From the NCBI GenBank assembly GCA_027596035.1, contig JADGJA010000035.1:1-63769 (forward strand): DNA of 63,769 nucleotides, in the 5' to 3' direction. A program made the position numbers and the translations under genes. Within the stretch, counting starts at the first letter, position 1, and each line of letters starts with the position of its first letter. Origin of the DNA: Thoreauomyces humboldtii (taxonomy: Eukaryota > Chytridiomycota > Chytridiomycetes > Spizellomycetales > Powellomycetaceae). The notes beneath the pieces were generated by a model. The model worked only from the letters and a program-made list of their open reading frames with translations, was not told where the DNA came from and did not search any database. Positions 33,903 through 45,052 of this stretch are shown here, one piece after another.

Positions 33903-35340
33903 ATGATGCTCAACGCGCGCTTCTTTGCGCTGCTCCTTCTGGTCCTGTCCGTGGCATCGGTCCACTGCCGCAGCGCGACGAGCGCCAAGAAGATCGATCA
34001 GCTCAACTCGCTACTTGCGAAAGATACCGCCATCCGACTCGCGGCCGGAGATTTCGATTATGTGACGGCAGGCCCCCGCAACTACTCTTTGATCGTGTCG
34101 CTCACCGCGTTGGCGCCGGAAATGGGCTGCGTACCGTGCAGGTCAGGAAACCTGTCGGGTGACCGTTCGCAGGCTCTGAGAATGCCAACTCTAATCAGGA
34201 ATGGATGACAGAGCGTTCGAGCAGGAGTTCAACCTCGTCGCATACTCTTGGCAGCGAAAAAACATCCGGAACAAACTGTACTTCGCGCAGTTGGAGTTTA
34301 ACGACGGACGGGAGGTTTTCCAAAAAGTCCGTACAAGACGAGCCTTCTTCAACCTTCCTGCCAAAGCCCTGACCCAAGCCTTCGATCTTCTCAGCTCAAA
34401 GTGCAGTCTGTTCCTATGATCCTGCATTTTCCACCAACAGAAGCATCGAACGCCGATTTCGAGGTCTACGATCTTAACCGATGGTGCGTGGGTGAAGAGG
34501 CTTCTTGCTGGACGGCAGGCTTCCGTAGATGCTGATGCCATGTTTCATCTTCGTAGGGGTCTTACCGGCAACGCTCTGGTCAAGTTCGTCAACCAGGCCG
34601 CACACGTCAATGTGCGTTCAGAGCCCGAGTACATCCTTCCCGTCAAACCACTTGATCCATGATCTCTGACGCTGGCTTGGTGTAGTTTGCAGTGCGACGT
34701 CCCATCGACTGGAACCACTACGGACTTGTCGGCGCGAGTGGCCTAGGGTTCCTTGTGGCGCTCCGTCTTACGTGGAAATACGTTGTGGCTGTCTTGCAGA
34801 GTCGCAAGCTCTGGTCTACCGCCCTTATCGTCAGTCAACAGACATCGCGGTTGTGATTGAAAACTGGCTGACATGAATGCCTTCCAGGGCTGGTCCGTCT
34901 TGATGTGCTCGGGCCACATGTGGAACACGATCCGCACCCCGCCTTACACGGGCATGAAGAACGACAAGCCCGAGATTGTGGCGCCCGGATTCCAAAATCA
35001 GTTCGTGCTTGAAACTCAGCTAGTCGGCATACTGTGTAAGGCGCCACCCTTCTGTTCCCGCTTCGGCTCAGTCAGCCTCTGAATCGTCTTTCTTCATGCA
35101 GACGCTGCCATTAGCATCGCTTTTGTTATGATTGTGGTCAGAGTGCCGCGGATCACAAACTCGCTATACCAACGAATCGCAACGTACCTGCTAGTCGCCA
35201 TCTTCATTGGACTATACGCAACCATGTTGCGGTTTTTCAGGGAAAAGAACCAAGGCTATCCATACCGAATCGTAAGCGCCGGATCCCCACCTTGTATGTT
35301 AGTCCTTGCTGATTCTTTCCTTTCTTTCCAGTGGCTTTGA
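33903..35340 (+). CDS. OST3: OST3/OST6 oligosaccharyltransferase subunit
   Basis: A multi-exon gene. The N-terminus MMLNARFFALLLLVLSVASV is a signal peptide. A lumenal thioredoxin-like domain follows with the redox motif CVPC (in MGCVPCR) and then EFNLVAYSW, FAQLEFNDGREVFQ and VPMILHFPPTE. Four membrane spans follow (about GLVGASGLGFLVALRL, WSVLMCSGHMWN, AISIAFVMIVVRV and YLLVAIFIGLYATM). The block PPYTGMKNDKPEIVAPGFQNQ is typical of the family. Known role: Ost3/6 holds glycoprotein substrates by transient disulfides so that oligosaccharyltransferase can glycosylate nearby Asn. The last intron joins PYRI to WL and a stop. ALG12 and ERO1 upstream act in the same ER pathway. Confidence 0.92.
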
Positions 35341-36022
35341 AGGACTTTTATCGCTTGTAATGGAAGGGAGCGAAACGGCACGCTTTGTCGGGATGGTGCA
35401 TATGTGGCGAAAACATGAGGACGTGCTGTACGCAAGAGAATAGAAACGGAGAGTCCTTCCTATTCTCTATGTAAATATCCTTGGTTTCCCATCCGCCGCA
35501 ATTGGGACCTCAGGTGATCTTTCGCCTCCACATGTCGGCATGGGCAGTGCTGGCTTTGGCCCCTGAGATTTTCTTTAAGAAGGGGTGGGCCCAACCCATC
35601 GGCAGTCCAGCAAGTCCTCAAAGGTCGCCCTGTATGCTGGTTGAGCTTGTTTGCCGTTCGTCCCAGCAACGGGTTGAAGCAATGGGACCGCCAAGATGCG
35701 GCACGTCGAAGCGGGACCCCGGAAGAAGCCCAAGCACCAAGATCCGGGGCACCGGCGCCTTGGTTCTTCAACGGCGATCCTCTTGGGCGGACTTGTTCGG
35801 ACGGGCATCAGATTGACCCCCTCCCTTCCCTCTCTCCACTCCTCATGATGCTGTAGTCTCTCTCACTCTCCTCCCTCCCGCTGCTTTCTGCAATCTCTCG
35901 CTCGCTCCTATTGGGTCTCTCTTGCTAGACATCTCCGTCGTATCTTTCTGTCCCCCCCCCGTAGCTTCTCCAGCGGTCGCTTCTTCCCCCTCATTCCTCG
36001 GGCTTTTGCCTCGTGCTGCTCC
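35341..36022. other. Intergenic region OST3 / Tousled-like kinase
   Basis: 680 bp, no gene supported. The last 180 bp before the kinase ATG are strongly pyrimidine-rich (CT tracts), a common fungal core-promoter or leader feature. Confidence 0.45.
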
Positions 36023-39000
36023 ATGCTCACTCACATCCAGTCTCCGACTTCTTCGACGAATACCACCGCCGTCCCGACCGATCCTCATACATCGCCTGCG
36101 AAGCGAAAGCTTCCAGAGGATCCTCCCGTCCTTCGACATGGCACGGGAACCACCGAGCTCCACTATCCTCTTGTGCGCAGGACATCGGACGGCCAAATCC
36201 TGCAGGTCGGACCGAAGCGTCTCAAGTTGCTTGAGAAAAGGCTCGGAGCGGAACAGACTGACGACGATGAGGCGTTCACCGTAAGCGCCGAACGGGATAC
36301 CTCTGAGCTTACCTTGGGATCGGGACCTTGCTTGATTCTCAAACTTGTTCCTGTCCAGGCCAAGCAACCATGCTCGACTTCGCCTTCCCAAAATGCCTCG
36401 AGAGCAGCAGAGGAAGCTTCTGCTCGGAAAAAGGAAATGTCCCTCTTCCTCCCTCCAATGACAGTGTCTCAGGAGACTCCGGAGAAAGTGGTCGAGGCGA
36501 CGGCAACTCCTACCGGTACCTTCGACCAGCTCTCCACCTTCTTTCCTCATCCCCCGCTCAGCCCCGCCCGTCCGGATCCTGAGCGTTGGGAGGCGACGGA
36601 AACACCCATCGAGCAGCCCGCGCAGCCCGATCCCCCGTCCGGCGGGAAGAAGAAGAAAAAGTCACCGCACTTCACGGAGGGCGAGGACACCATGATCTTG
36701 CAGGGACACGAACGTTTCGGCGACAACTGGGAAGAGATCGTGGAATGGGGACAGTTCGATAGGTCCGTCCGCACGGCGGCTTCCATCAAAGGTCGCTTCT
36801 CTCGCCTTCAGAACGTCAGGAGGAAAGGTGGACCTTCGACGATAGACTCCACCGAGAACCTTGCTCCACCAAAGGCGCAGGTCCTGTCGAATCACTCCAC
36901 GGACTCCTTCGAGGGTAACCCTGCGGCCGGCGAAACACCCGCTCGCCGTCTCGCGATGCTGGGCCGTACGGACGGATCGAGTCCGTATGTCCTGTGGCCC
37001 ACCGGCGGCGCTCTACTTGATCCTGCACTGGAGACGTCCCTGCTGTCGGCGCAGTCGTCTCCAGGAGGTCGCGCTTCCACGCGCAAGATTCACGAATACT
37101 TTCCAAGAGCGGCCGGACAGTCCTTGAGAGGAGACAGGGTCGCAGATGCGATGCACGCCGAGGATGAAGCTCATCAGCCGTCGATCCTTTCGACGGCTGG
37201 CTCGGCCCCGGAGCAGGCCAGGTGTTCTCAGACCGAGTTGCAGCGATGGCGCTCCCAACTCGAACAGGAGGTCGCTGCTTTACGACAAGGGCTGGAGATC
37301 GCAGAAAGCATGCAGCAGAAGCTGCAAGCAGAGAAGGAAGGCGTGCAGCTAGAGTTGACAGCCCTTGAACAGCATCTGGATGTCTGTCGGGACACTGCCA
37401 AACAGAACATCGCGAGGATAGAGGAACGCGCAGAGGCACAGCTTGCGCAGGTCAGAACGCACCCTGCCTAACAACGCCCCACGCCAGAATCTGCTCTCAA
37501 CCTCCTCCTTTTAGGCACGAGCCCTCATTGTCGATACCTTGCGCGAAAAAGCCCAGCGAGCTGCTGAGGAAGTTCGGCTGAGAGTTTCGGCTGACGCCCC
37601 TCGGTTAGGAAGCATGAAATACGATCGGTTGGCCTCTCTTCCCCATTCGAGAACCTCATGGGCAAAACTGGGCACTGATCCATGGTCCCTCAATAGGCAC
37701 GGCATCAGCTTTGTTGAAAGATGGGACAACGGAAACGCACTTGAGAAACTGGAGGAATCTGTGGATCTTTTGACGAGGGAAAGGGAAGAGATCGAACGAG
37801 AGCGGAAAGTTCTCGCCAAGCGCCTCAAGCAAAGTAAGTCCTCGTCTTCTCCATACTTCCGTTCATCTGTGTAGCGTAAACTGATCGTATACGTCAGCGA
37901 AAGAAGCAGTCAGTAGCAAAGCCGACCAGCTAGCCTCGTCCCGCCAGCACACACAGCCCAACGCTGCTGGCTCAGCGTCGGCCCCTGGCCTAGAGCGCGT
38001 CTCGCCAGCTGAGTTTCACGAACTCGAAGTGATCGCCAAGCTTCGTTTGGCGCAGATCAAAACGGAAGAAGCCGACATCCGAACACAGATCGAAAAGCTG
38101 CACACGCAACGCACGTTGCATATCCGGCAATCGCGCAGGATTTACGACGAGGATCAGTCGCGCTTCGCACAAAACCCACTTCTAAACAATCGATACCTCC
38201 TCACATCTCTTATCGGAAAAGGTGGCTTCAGCGAAGTTCACAGAGCATTCGACACTCATTCCCTTCAACATGTGGCCTGCAAGATCCACTCCTTATCGGA
38301 CCATTGGCCGGAAGCGAGAAAGCAATCGTACATCAAGCATTCCTTGCGCGAATATCGCATACACAAGCAGCTGGCGCATCAAAGGGTCGTGAGACTTTTC
38401 GACGTCTTCGAGTACGACCATCTATCGTTTGTGACAGTCATGGAACATTACGGAGAAGGGCTGGACCTGGAGTCGCACCTCATGGTAGTCAAGCAGATAC
38501 CTGAGAAGGAAGCAAGGTCCATCATCACCCAAGTCCTCTCCGCGCTCAAGTACCTGAACGAGCTCGACAATCCGATCATTCATTACGATTTGAAACCAGG
38601 TGCGCTTCTACGTTTGCTGTATCCATGTGCGAAGCGACCGCTCTTGCTCATGGGTTATCCAAAATCGTTAGGGAACATCCTCATACACAAAGGAAAGATC
38701 AAGATTACGGACTTTGGCCTGTGCGTTGATCCTTGGACTGCATCTCTTATCCCGGGCAAACTAACCTCGAGTCACCTGTCATTTTCTTGTAGATCAAAGA
38801 TTGTAGAGCAGGCTGATCCTGGATCTCACATGGGCGCCGGATTGCGCATGGGCAGGGACATTGAGCTCACCAGTCAGGGTGCCGGTACCTACTTCTATCT
38901 ACCACCCGAAGTCTTCTCGACCGCCCGCAACAAGGAACCGGTCACGATATCCAGCAAAGTCGACGTGTGGAGCCTGGGCTGCGGTACGTGTCGGTTTGCC

Positions 39001-39290
39001 AAGCTGACGTCGTAGGAGATTCATCTGATCAACGTAACATTTCTTTCGTTCGACGATCAGTCTTCTACGAACTCCTCTTCGGGGCGAAACCGTTCGGGAA
39101 CGATCAGTCCCAGCAAACCATCCTCAGGGAAGGGACCATCACGCGCGACGCCATGCGTCTCGAATTCCCGGTCAAGCCGGTCGTGTCTGCGGAAACGAGA
39201 GCGTTGATAGCCAAGTGCCTCGAGTACAGACAGGACCGGCGACCAGATGTGTTGACATTGGCGAACGATCCCTACTTCAATCCTAAATAG
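36023..39290 (+). CDS. TLK: Tousled-like kinase with an N-terminal SANT/Myb domain
   Basis: Seven phase-checked exons give 946 aa. Exons are 36023-36280, 36359-37450, 37515-37833, 37898-38599, 38672-38720, 38793-38983 and 39061-39290. Residues about 188-239 are a SANT/Myb-like fold (FTEGEDTMILQGHERFGDNW, then ASIKGRFSRLQ). The central coiled coils carry TLK hallmarks: SFVERWDNG, TREREEIERERKVLAKR, then FHELEVIAKLRLAQIKTEEA. The C-terminal kinase (about 653-944) has GKGGFSEVHRAFD, the VACKIH lysine, IIHYDLKPGNIL, DFGLSKIV, and the TLK-specific GAGTYFYLPPEVF and ISSKVDVWSLGCVFYE. All catalytic residues are present. In animals and plants TLKs phosphorylate the histone chaperone Asf1 during replication. 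The SANT domain is not part of TLKs I know. Confidence 0.92.
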
Positions 39291-39694
39291 ACTTTCCCGA
39301 AATTTTGGTTCTTCTGTTGATGCATTGCTATGAATAAGGAGCATCGTTCACTGAGGAAGCGTCGCATGGCCGCATCTACCTATGAGAGTGCTCGATGGGC
39401 ATTGGGTATTTCTCACATGGCAGCGCTTTTATAAGGCAATAGCCTCACAAGCGCTATATGATGAGTAGGGAGTCGACGCGTACTTTGGATTACGCTATGA
39501 TCAGGTAAGCAACTGAGAGACCCGAGAGCTCCCTTTCTCCGCCCCCGCCACGAATCCAGGACCTGGGGGCGAGAAGGAAAGCTTAGCGCCCTCAAACGGC
39601 TCTTCGGCGCCGCGACGACTCCACCATCCCACGCATATCTCAGATACACAACAACCTTATTGCGTGTGGGTTTCTTTTTTTCGGCGCCGGGAGG
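39291..39694. other. Intergenic region TLK / WOPR gene
   Basis: 404 bp; no gene supported. A minus-strand frame at 39413-40009 runs across the WOPR exons and is a shadow. Confidence 0.4.
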
Positions 39695-40947
39695 ATGGAC
39701 ACGTTGATTGCCGCCGCCGCTGCTTGCCAGGGAGAGAGTCCGTCGGTTCGATCCACCACCGCAGCCACCGGCACGGGCGGACCGACCTATCATGGATACA
39801 TCGCGTCGACTCAGGACTGTCTGCTGCTCTTCGAGGCGACTCGGGTGGGTGTCCTTCGACGAATCCAACGACGGCTGTCTGAGCAGGAGCGCGAAACGTG
39901 GATCCGAAGTGGGTCCGTGTTCGTCTGGGAGGAGGACGAGAGCGGCATAAAGCGGTAAGGGGGTGGCGATCGGTTGTGTCGGATCCCGAGTTGGTTGCTC
40001 GGTACTCAAAGTCGGTTGCGGGCAGATGGACGGACAGCAAGAACTGGTCTCCCTCCCGAATCACGGGTTCCTTCCTCGTCTACAGGGAGGTAGACGAGAC
40101 CACGGCCCGTCGACGCGTCTCCTCGATCGACTCGGACGAGACCTCAGGCACCACACGCATCGGACGTCGACGAAGTTCCATCTCGACCCTCGGCAGTCCG
40201 CTCCTCACGAAAAAGTCCATCTCGGTGCGAACGAAGGAAGGCGGAAAGCTCCACGTGGTGTGTTACTACACCAAGTCGGACGTCACGGCGGGACATCTCC
40301 GAACGCCGCGAGACGACCCGAGCCTGCGCTCGTTGGCCATCAGAGCCGGACTGTACCCTGAGATCCTGCCCGAGGTCTCCCTCATGCCCTCGCCTGCGCC
40401 CGGAACCGCGACCACATCTGCGGGCGTCGAATCTTCCGACAGCCACGTTCAAAGAACACATCCCGAATCCCCAGAGTACACTCGATATGAAAAGGACCGT
40501 AACCTTCGTGCACGACAGCACGACGAGACGGACTCTCCACCGACGGTGCGTCGTCATTCCTTGAACAACGGAGATGATCGTGTTCGAACACCCAGGACGA
40601 CTGCCGGACGAGCGACAGCGTTCGTGCCAGCCTCTTCATCCAAACGAAGCAAGGGCGACGAATGCAGGATCGTCACGGACGTGCACGGTCAGTATCGTGC
40701 CCATCCGTACGGTCGAGAACTTCATCCGAGCCAGCAGCACCACCACCGCCAGCAGCAACAGGCGCTGTCCACAGCGCCCGCCGCCTTTCGCTCGCCTGAC
40801 AGCCTAGGAAACGGCTTTCCTTACCAGCTTTCGACCCCGCTCCCACGGGATGATTGGGTGGTGAGCCAGACTGGGACCGCTCAACCCCTTCCGAGCTTGC
40901 AGGCGACGGTCGTCGGCGAGGAGAGCGAGGCATGGAACGGCTTGTGA
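39695..40947 (+). CDS. WOPR-domain (Gti1/Pac2/Wor1 family) transcription factor
   Basis: Two exons (39695-39954, 40026-40947; 71-nt intron, phase-checked) give 393 aa. The first half of the WOPR DNA-binding domain reads YHGYIASTQDCLLLFEA, SGSVFVWEEDESGIKR and, across the intron, RWTDSKNWSPSRITGSFLVY. The second half is LLTKKSISVRTKEGGKLHVV followed by CYYTKSDVTAGHLRTP. The family is fungus-specific; members switch developmental or morphological states (Wor1 white-opaque switching in Candida, Pac2 and Gti1 in fission yeast). The C-terminal 200 residues are disordered and rich in Ser, Pro, Thr and Gln, with a His/Gln stretch, probably an activation region. The target genes cannot be inferred. 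Confidence 0.93.
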
Positions 40948-41166
40948 TCACGTGTAGCGGGGGATACGGAGAAGGCGCCTGCGAAATGTTGCGGTAATAC
41001 ACAATAGTGGCAAAAGCCTGGCTTTCTGTACGGGGCTGAAGGCAGACTGCGCAGGAGTTCCTAAAGGAGACAAAACGAAATCTAGGTGGGAGAGGGGAAC
41101 GCTTTCTTATTTACACAAAAGCTCATCCCTTCGTAGCATGATTTCGAGATCAACGCGCGGGATGAT

Positions 41167-42278
41167 CTAGTCGAAGAGACCGAAGCCCATGTCCTCATCC
41201 TCCTCAGACTCCTCAGCCTTCTCCTCCTCCTTGGCGGGAGCAGCGGCGGCGGCACCAGAGTCACCACCGGCAGCGGGGGCAGCGGCAGCGAACTTGGAGG
41301 GGTCAGCAAGGATCTCGCGGATCTATCGGTCGAGCATATTTGGTTAGCAAGGTCAATCATCAACAACCAAGCCTGAGAGTGCCAAGAACTTACCCTGTCA
41401 ACAGCCTCGAAGGACGTGTCGGTCTCGAGAGCGACGGCGATGACGTTCTTGTAGCCGTTGATGAGCAGGTGGGGAACCGAGGCGACGGTGGGGTAGCTGA
41501 TGGCGAGGGAGATGGCCGCAACGGTGGTGATGCCCTTGAGGAGGGTTCCGATGAGGTGGGTCTCGTCGATGTCGAGGATCTCGGGGGTGAAGATGGTTCC
41601 GTTGTCGTAGACGGCCTCGACGGTCAGACCGTAGGTGAAGGGGGAGATGTTCATCATGTTGAGCAACATGGCCTCGGAGGCTCCGACCTTGTTTCCCTTC
41701 TTGATCAGGGGCACGTCGTTGACGATCTCGATCAGACCCTTGGCAATCTTGGTGGGGATGTTGAGGGCCTGGAAGAAGGCGGTCTTTCCGGGCTCCATTC
41801 CGGTGTTTCCACCGGGGATAGTGACGTCGACGGGGGCGACGGCACCGGCCTTGGCGGGAGCCTGGACACGGTTGCAGGTGATCTGCTCGCGGATCTCCTT
41901 GAGGTCGCCCTTGGTGAAGACGAAACCGACGTTTCCACGAACCACGTTCAGGAGCTTCTCGTAGTTGGGGTTGTCGGGGAGGAGGTTGCGCAGGGCACGA
42001 CGGACCATGGTGTTCTTGCCCATGAGCACGACGGCCTCACCACGGAGGGCGACACGGACCTGGTGCATCTGGTTGGAGCCGACATTGTCGACGTTGACGA
42101 CGAAGATGCTGGGGTACTCTTCGAGGAGAGTCTCGAGCTTCTGGAAGTAAGCCTCCTTCTTTGCGCGACCTGTGGATTGTGGGGGACTGTTGGATCAGCA
42201 GTTGCGGCAAAAACGACATCCACCAGCCGCTCCTGCTCTTCCTCCTTGTCGGTGAACATTACCGTCTCCCTTTGACAT
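41167..42278 (-). CDS. RPP0: 60S acidic ribosomal protein P0 (uL10)
   Basis: Three phase-checked exons (42278-42263, 42169-41394, 41322-41167) give 315 aa. The first exon encodes MSKGDG only. The body matches uL10 ([75 protein letters not shown]), followed by the P1/P2-binding helices. It ends with an Ala-rich hinge and the acidic stalk tail [16 protein letters not shown]0 anchors the ribosomal stalk that recruits translational GTPases. Codons end mostly in C or G, the strong bias of a highly expressed gene, which leaves a long open frame on the opposite strand. Confidence 0.98.
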
Positions 42279-43345
42279 CTTGAGTATAAGTGGCAAGGGG
42301 CTCCTTGGAATTTAAAAGACGGATGCTGTTTTGCTGTTTCTGAGCAAATGGAGGAAGGGGTCTGGACGTCGTAGTATGACCTGAGGGGGATCCGCTTTTT
42401 TCTTCTTCGCCTTTCCACACACACATCAAGAGACAAGCCACCGCCTAGAGCTGGACAGCCGACCAAAGTCCGCTGCTCTCAACGCTCAGCGAATGGTGGT
42501 CAACACTGTCACTTTGCGAGCAAATGGAAGCACAACCGTGCTGAGAATGATACGAGAAGTTCATGCTTTGCACTTTGGGGGTATGTCCGATGAAAAAGAG
42601 ACGTCGGCAGACCAAGGCGACCCCTTCCGAATGAATGGACAGCTCCGACATCCTCCCGTTCTGAACCGCCAAGCGGATGATCAGAAAGAGCCTAAGCCTG
42701 CCGCATGGATTCACAACGAAAGTCCAGTCGATGGCTTAGACTTATGAGAAGGTCATGCCTGTTGGGCATGTAGGTGTGTAAGGAAGGGGCGGCCGCCGCA
42801 CCGCACACTTTGATCTACCTGTCATTTTTTCCTTCCTGATGGACCCAACGGTAAGCTTCTCGACTCTGCCAATCAGCGTAATGACGCTTCTTCTATCAAT
42901 CTGTCGTCTGCGTGCATGACGGTCTGTCTCTTCATTGACCAGGAATCTGGACAGCTCGCGGGCTCGACCGTGAATCAAGCAGCAGCGTTTACTCACGACC
43001 AAAGGACATCGTGGCGCTGAACACGCGATATAGGAGTGGGTCGGGGGAAATCCTCTCTCGGTTTCACATGGCCTGGCATGGACTAAAACTGGAGATGTGG
43101 CTTGGCGGAGATGGACAGAGAGAGAGAGCCACGGGGCAATCTCACGTTTCAAGATGATCCTCGCGATCAAACAGAGAGAGTCTGGACCCAAAGGATATCC
43201 TTGTAGGCGTGCAGCGCGCGTTTCCAGTCGGGGAACGATGGGACCCTCTGAGAGCGGGACGAGATAAAGCCCAGAGTGCGAGGGGACGTTCGCTTCACCG
43301 CTCCTGGAGCCGTTTTCCATCAACTCATCCGCCAGCAAATCCAAC
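42279..43345. other. Divergent intergenic region RPP0 / F-box-ankyrin gene
   Basis: 1,067 bp with no convincing gene. A 271-codon minus-strand frame (42742-43557) overlaps the start of the F-box gene, is very Arg-rich and shows no homology. A short GA repeat lies near 43120. Both promoters must lie here. Confidence 0.4.
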
Positions 43346-44815
43346 ATGTCATCACCTAACGGCAACCCAATGAGAGACGTATGTCTCCTCGACCTTCCCC
43401 TCGAGCTCCTTACATCCATCATCGTCCGACTACCGGTCCTTACACCCCTGTCGCAGACCAGTCGACGTCTCCGCCGGATCACGCGGGAATCACCGACGCG
43501 ACGCAGTTGGGCCCGTCGGCTTCTGCGACCGTACGACGGGGATTGGAACAAGATCATGGCGGACGTTTGCTTGTGGGGACGACCTTCTCAGGGCGGGATC
43601 GCTGCGTCGGCCACGCGAAGAGGCGGCCTCGCTGCACCGGGCGTCCTCGGAGCCTGCGTGACTGTCCTTCCCCCATCGGCGGACCAGTGGCCCGCGGTGT
43701 TCGAGGCCGCGTGCGTATGGAACGACGTGGAGGCTGTCGCCGCCGGAGTGAGGTTCTGGAGCGTCGCAAAGGAAGGCGAAGAGTCGACCGTCCATGCGCT
43801 TCACGGTGTCAGGTTCGCAGCGTTGAACGGAGCAGCGGATGTGGTCTCGCTTCTGACGGGGACTGGGAATCACGTTCACCCGACAGACGTCGATCTTCGA
43901 GACTGGTCGAGGCAGCTGGAGGGAGAGACGATGGACTCCCTCGCCCGGGGTCAGGTCCTCACCGACAAGAGGAGTCGACAGCGTCGGAGCGCTCTTTCGA
44001 CGATCCTGGACGCTCTCGAACCAGCGACAAGGCCGAGCGCAGCGGAGAAGCTTCTCTGCGCTGTGATCGGAGACGTGGAAGCGATGCGTTTGTGTATGGC
44101 TGCAGCCGGCGTTCCCCTTACCGTGACGTCGCGACGGGAAACCTTCGTAGCAGTGACGACCTTCCTGCGTTCGTTACCGCTGCAAGTCGAAACCGGAAAC
44201 GACCCCATCCAGTTAGCCATCCAATCCTGCATCGTGCTGCAGGACGATCCAGAAGCCATCAAGAATCTCATCGTATTGGGAAAGCATCTGATTCGAGCTG
44301 ACGCCGTGATCCACCTACTGCATCACGCGTTGGCACCGCCTACCCTTCCTGGCATTATACCCATGCTCCTGGACATCCTTACCCCGTCCGACGTCCAGTC
44401 GTCGCTGAAGGACCTCCTGGAGCTCGTCCTCCTGACGGGTCGTCAAGATCTCATGGACTTGATCCTCGCTCGAGGAGTGGATCTCTCGTCCCCAGCCTCC
44501 GGTCCATCCGTCCGATGGACGCTTCTGAACGGTGTCATCCACAACAGTCGAGCTGAACCTGAACACGTCGCGACGGTTCGAAAGGGGTTCGAGATCATCG
44601 CTGGAGCAGGTGCGGATGTCGGACGGGACGGACCGACGGCGTTGGCGTATGCGTGTGAGCTTGGGGATCCGTGGACGGTCGAGTTCTTGTTGCGGAATGG
44701 CCTGGACATCAGCGGGAACATTGGGGGAGTGGCGCTAGTTGTCGCGAAGAGGTCCGGCGTCATGTCCTCCGAGGTGGTGGATATCCTGACTAGGGCGATC
44801 TCTTCGCCCACGTAG
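43346..44815 (+). CDS. F-box protein with ankyrin-like repeats
   Basis: A single-exon frame of 489 aa. Residues about 12-50 (LLDLPLELLTSIIVRLPVL, then SQTSRRLRRI) fit an F-box, the helix that binds Skp1 in SCF ubiquitin ligases. The rest is a run of helical repeats with ankyrin spacing, for example HALHGVRFAALNGAADVVSL, AVIGDVEAMRLCMAAAGV and TALAYACELGDPWTVEFLLR followed by NGLDISG. Such proteins usually choose substrates for ubiquitination; no substrate can be named. I saw no intron. The alternative frame-shifted plus-strand frame at 43381 is a shadow. Confidence 0.75.
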   Translation: MSSPNGNPMRDVCLLDLPLELLTSIIVRLPVLTPLSQTSRRLRRITRESPTRRSWARRLLRPYDGDWNKIMADVCLWGRPSQGGIAASATRRGGLAAPGVLGACVTVLPPSADQWPAVFEAACVWNDVEAVAAGVRFWSVAKEGEESTVHALHGVRFAALNGAADVVSLLTGTGNHVHPTDVDLRDWSRQLEGETMDSLARGQVLTDKRSRQRRSALSTILDALEPATRPSAAEKLLCAVIGDVEAMRLCMAAAGVPLTVTSRRETFVAVTTFLRSLPLQVETGNDPIQLAIQSCIVLQDDPEAIKNLIVLGKHLIRADAVIHLLHHALAPPTLPGIIPMLLDILTPSDVQSSLKDLLELVLLTGRQDLMDLILARGVDLSSPASGPSVRWTLLNGVIHNSRAEPEHVATVRKGFEIIAGAGADVGRDGPTALAYACELGDPWTVEFLLRNGLDISGNIGGVALVVAKRSGVMSSEVVDILTRAISSPT

Positions 44816-45052
44816 TTTGCAGTAAACTCAAAGTAGCAGTAGGATTAGACATTCAAAAGAGCGACTTCATCCTTCATGCATGCCGTTTGCTCTCCTCGTC
44901 GACGTGTCTCCTGGCGGAAAACACGTCATAGACAACTCTCTATTCTGATGTTCATACTGACATTGCATGAGATGCGAAGGCATGATTAGATATGGAATTG
45001 TGAGCCAAGAATAATATTTGAAAGTAGGAGGAAGTTGATAGGGGAAAATCCT

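Noticed and set aside
41340..42275. 311-codon frame antisense to RPP0
   Set aside because: Gly/Asp/Val low-complexity composition expected from the reverse strand of a codon-biased ribosomal gene.
42742..43557. 271-codon Arg-rich minus-strand frame
   Set aside because: Overlaps the F-box domain of the plus-strand gene and shows no recognisable domain.
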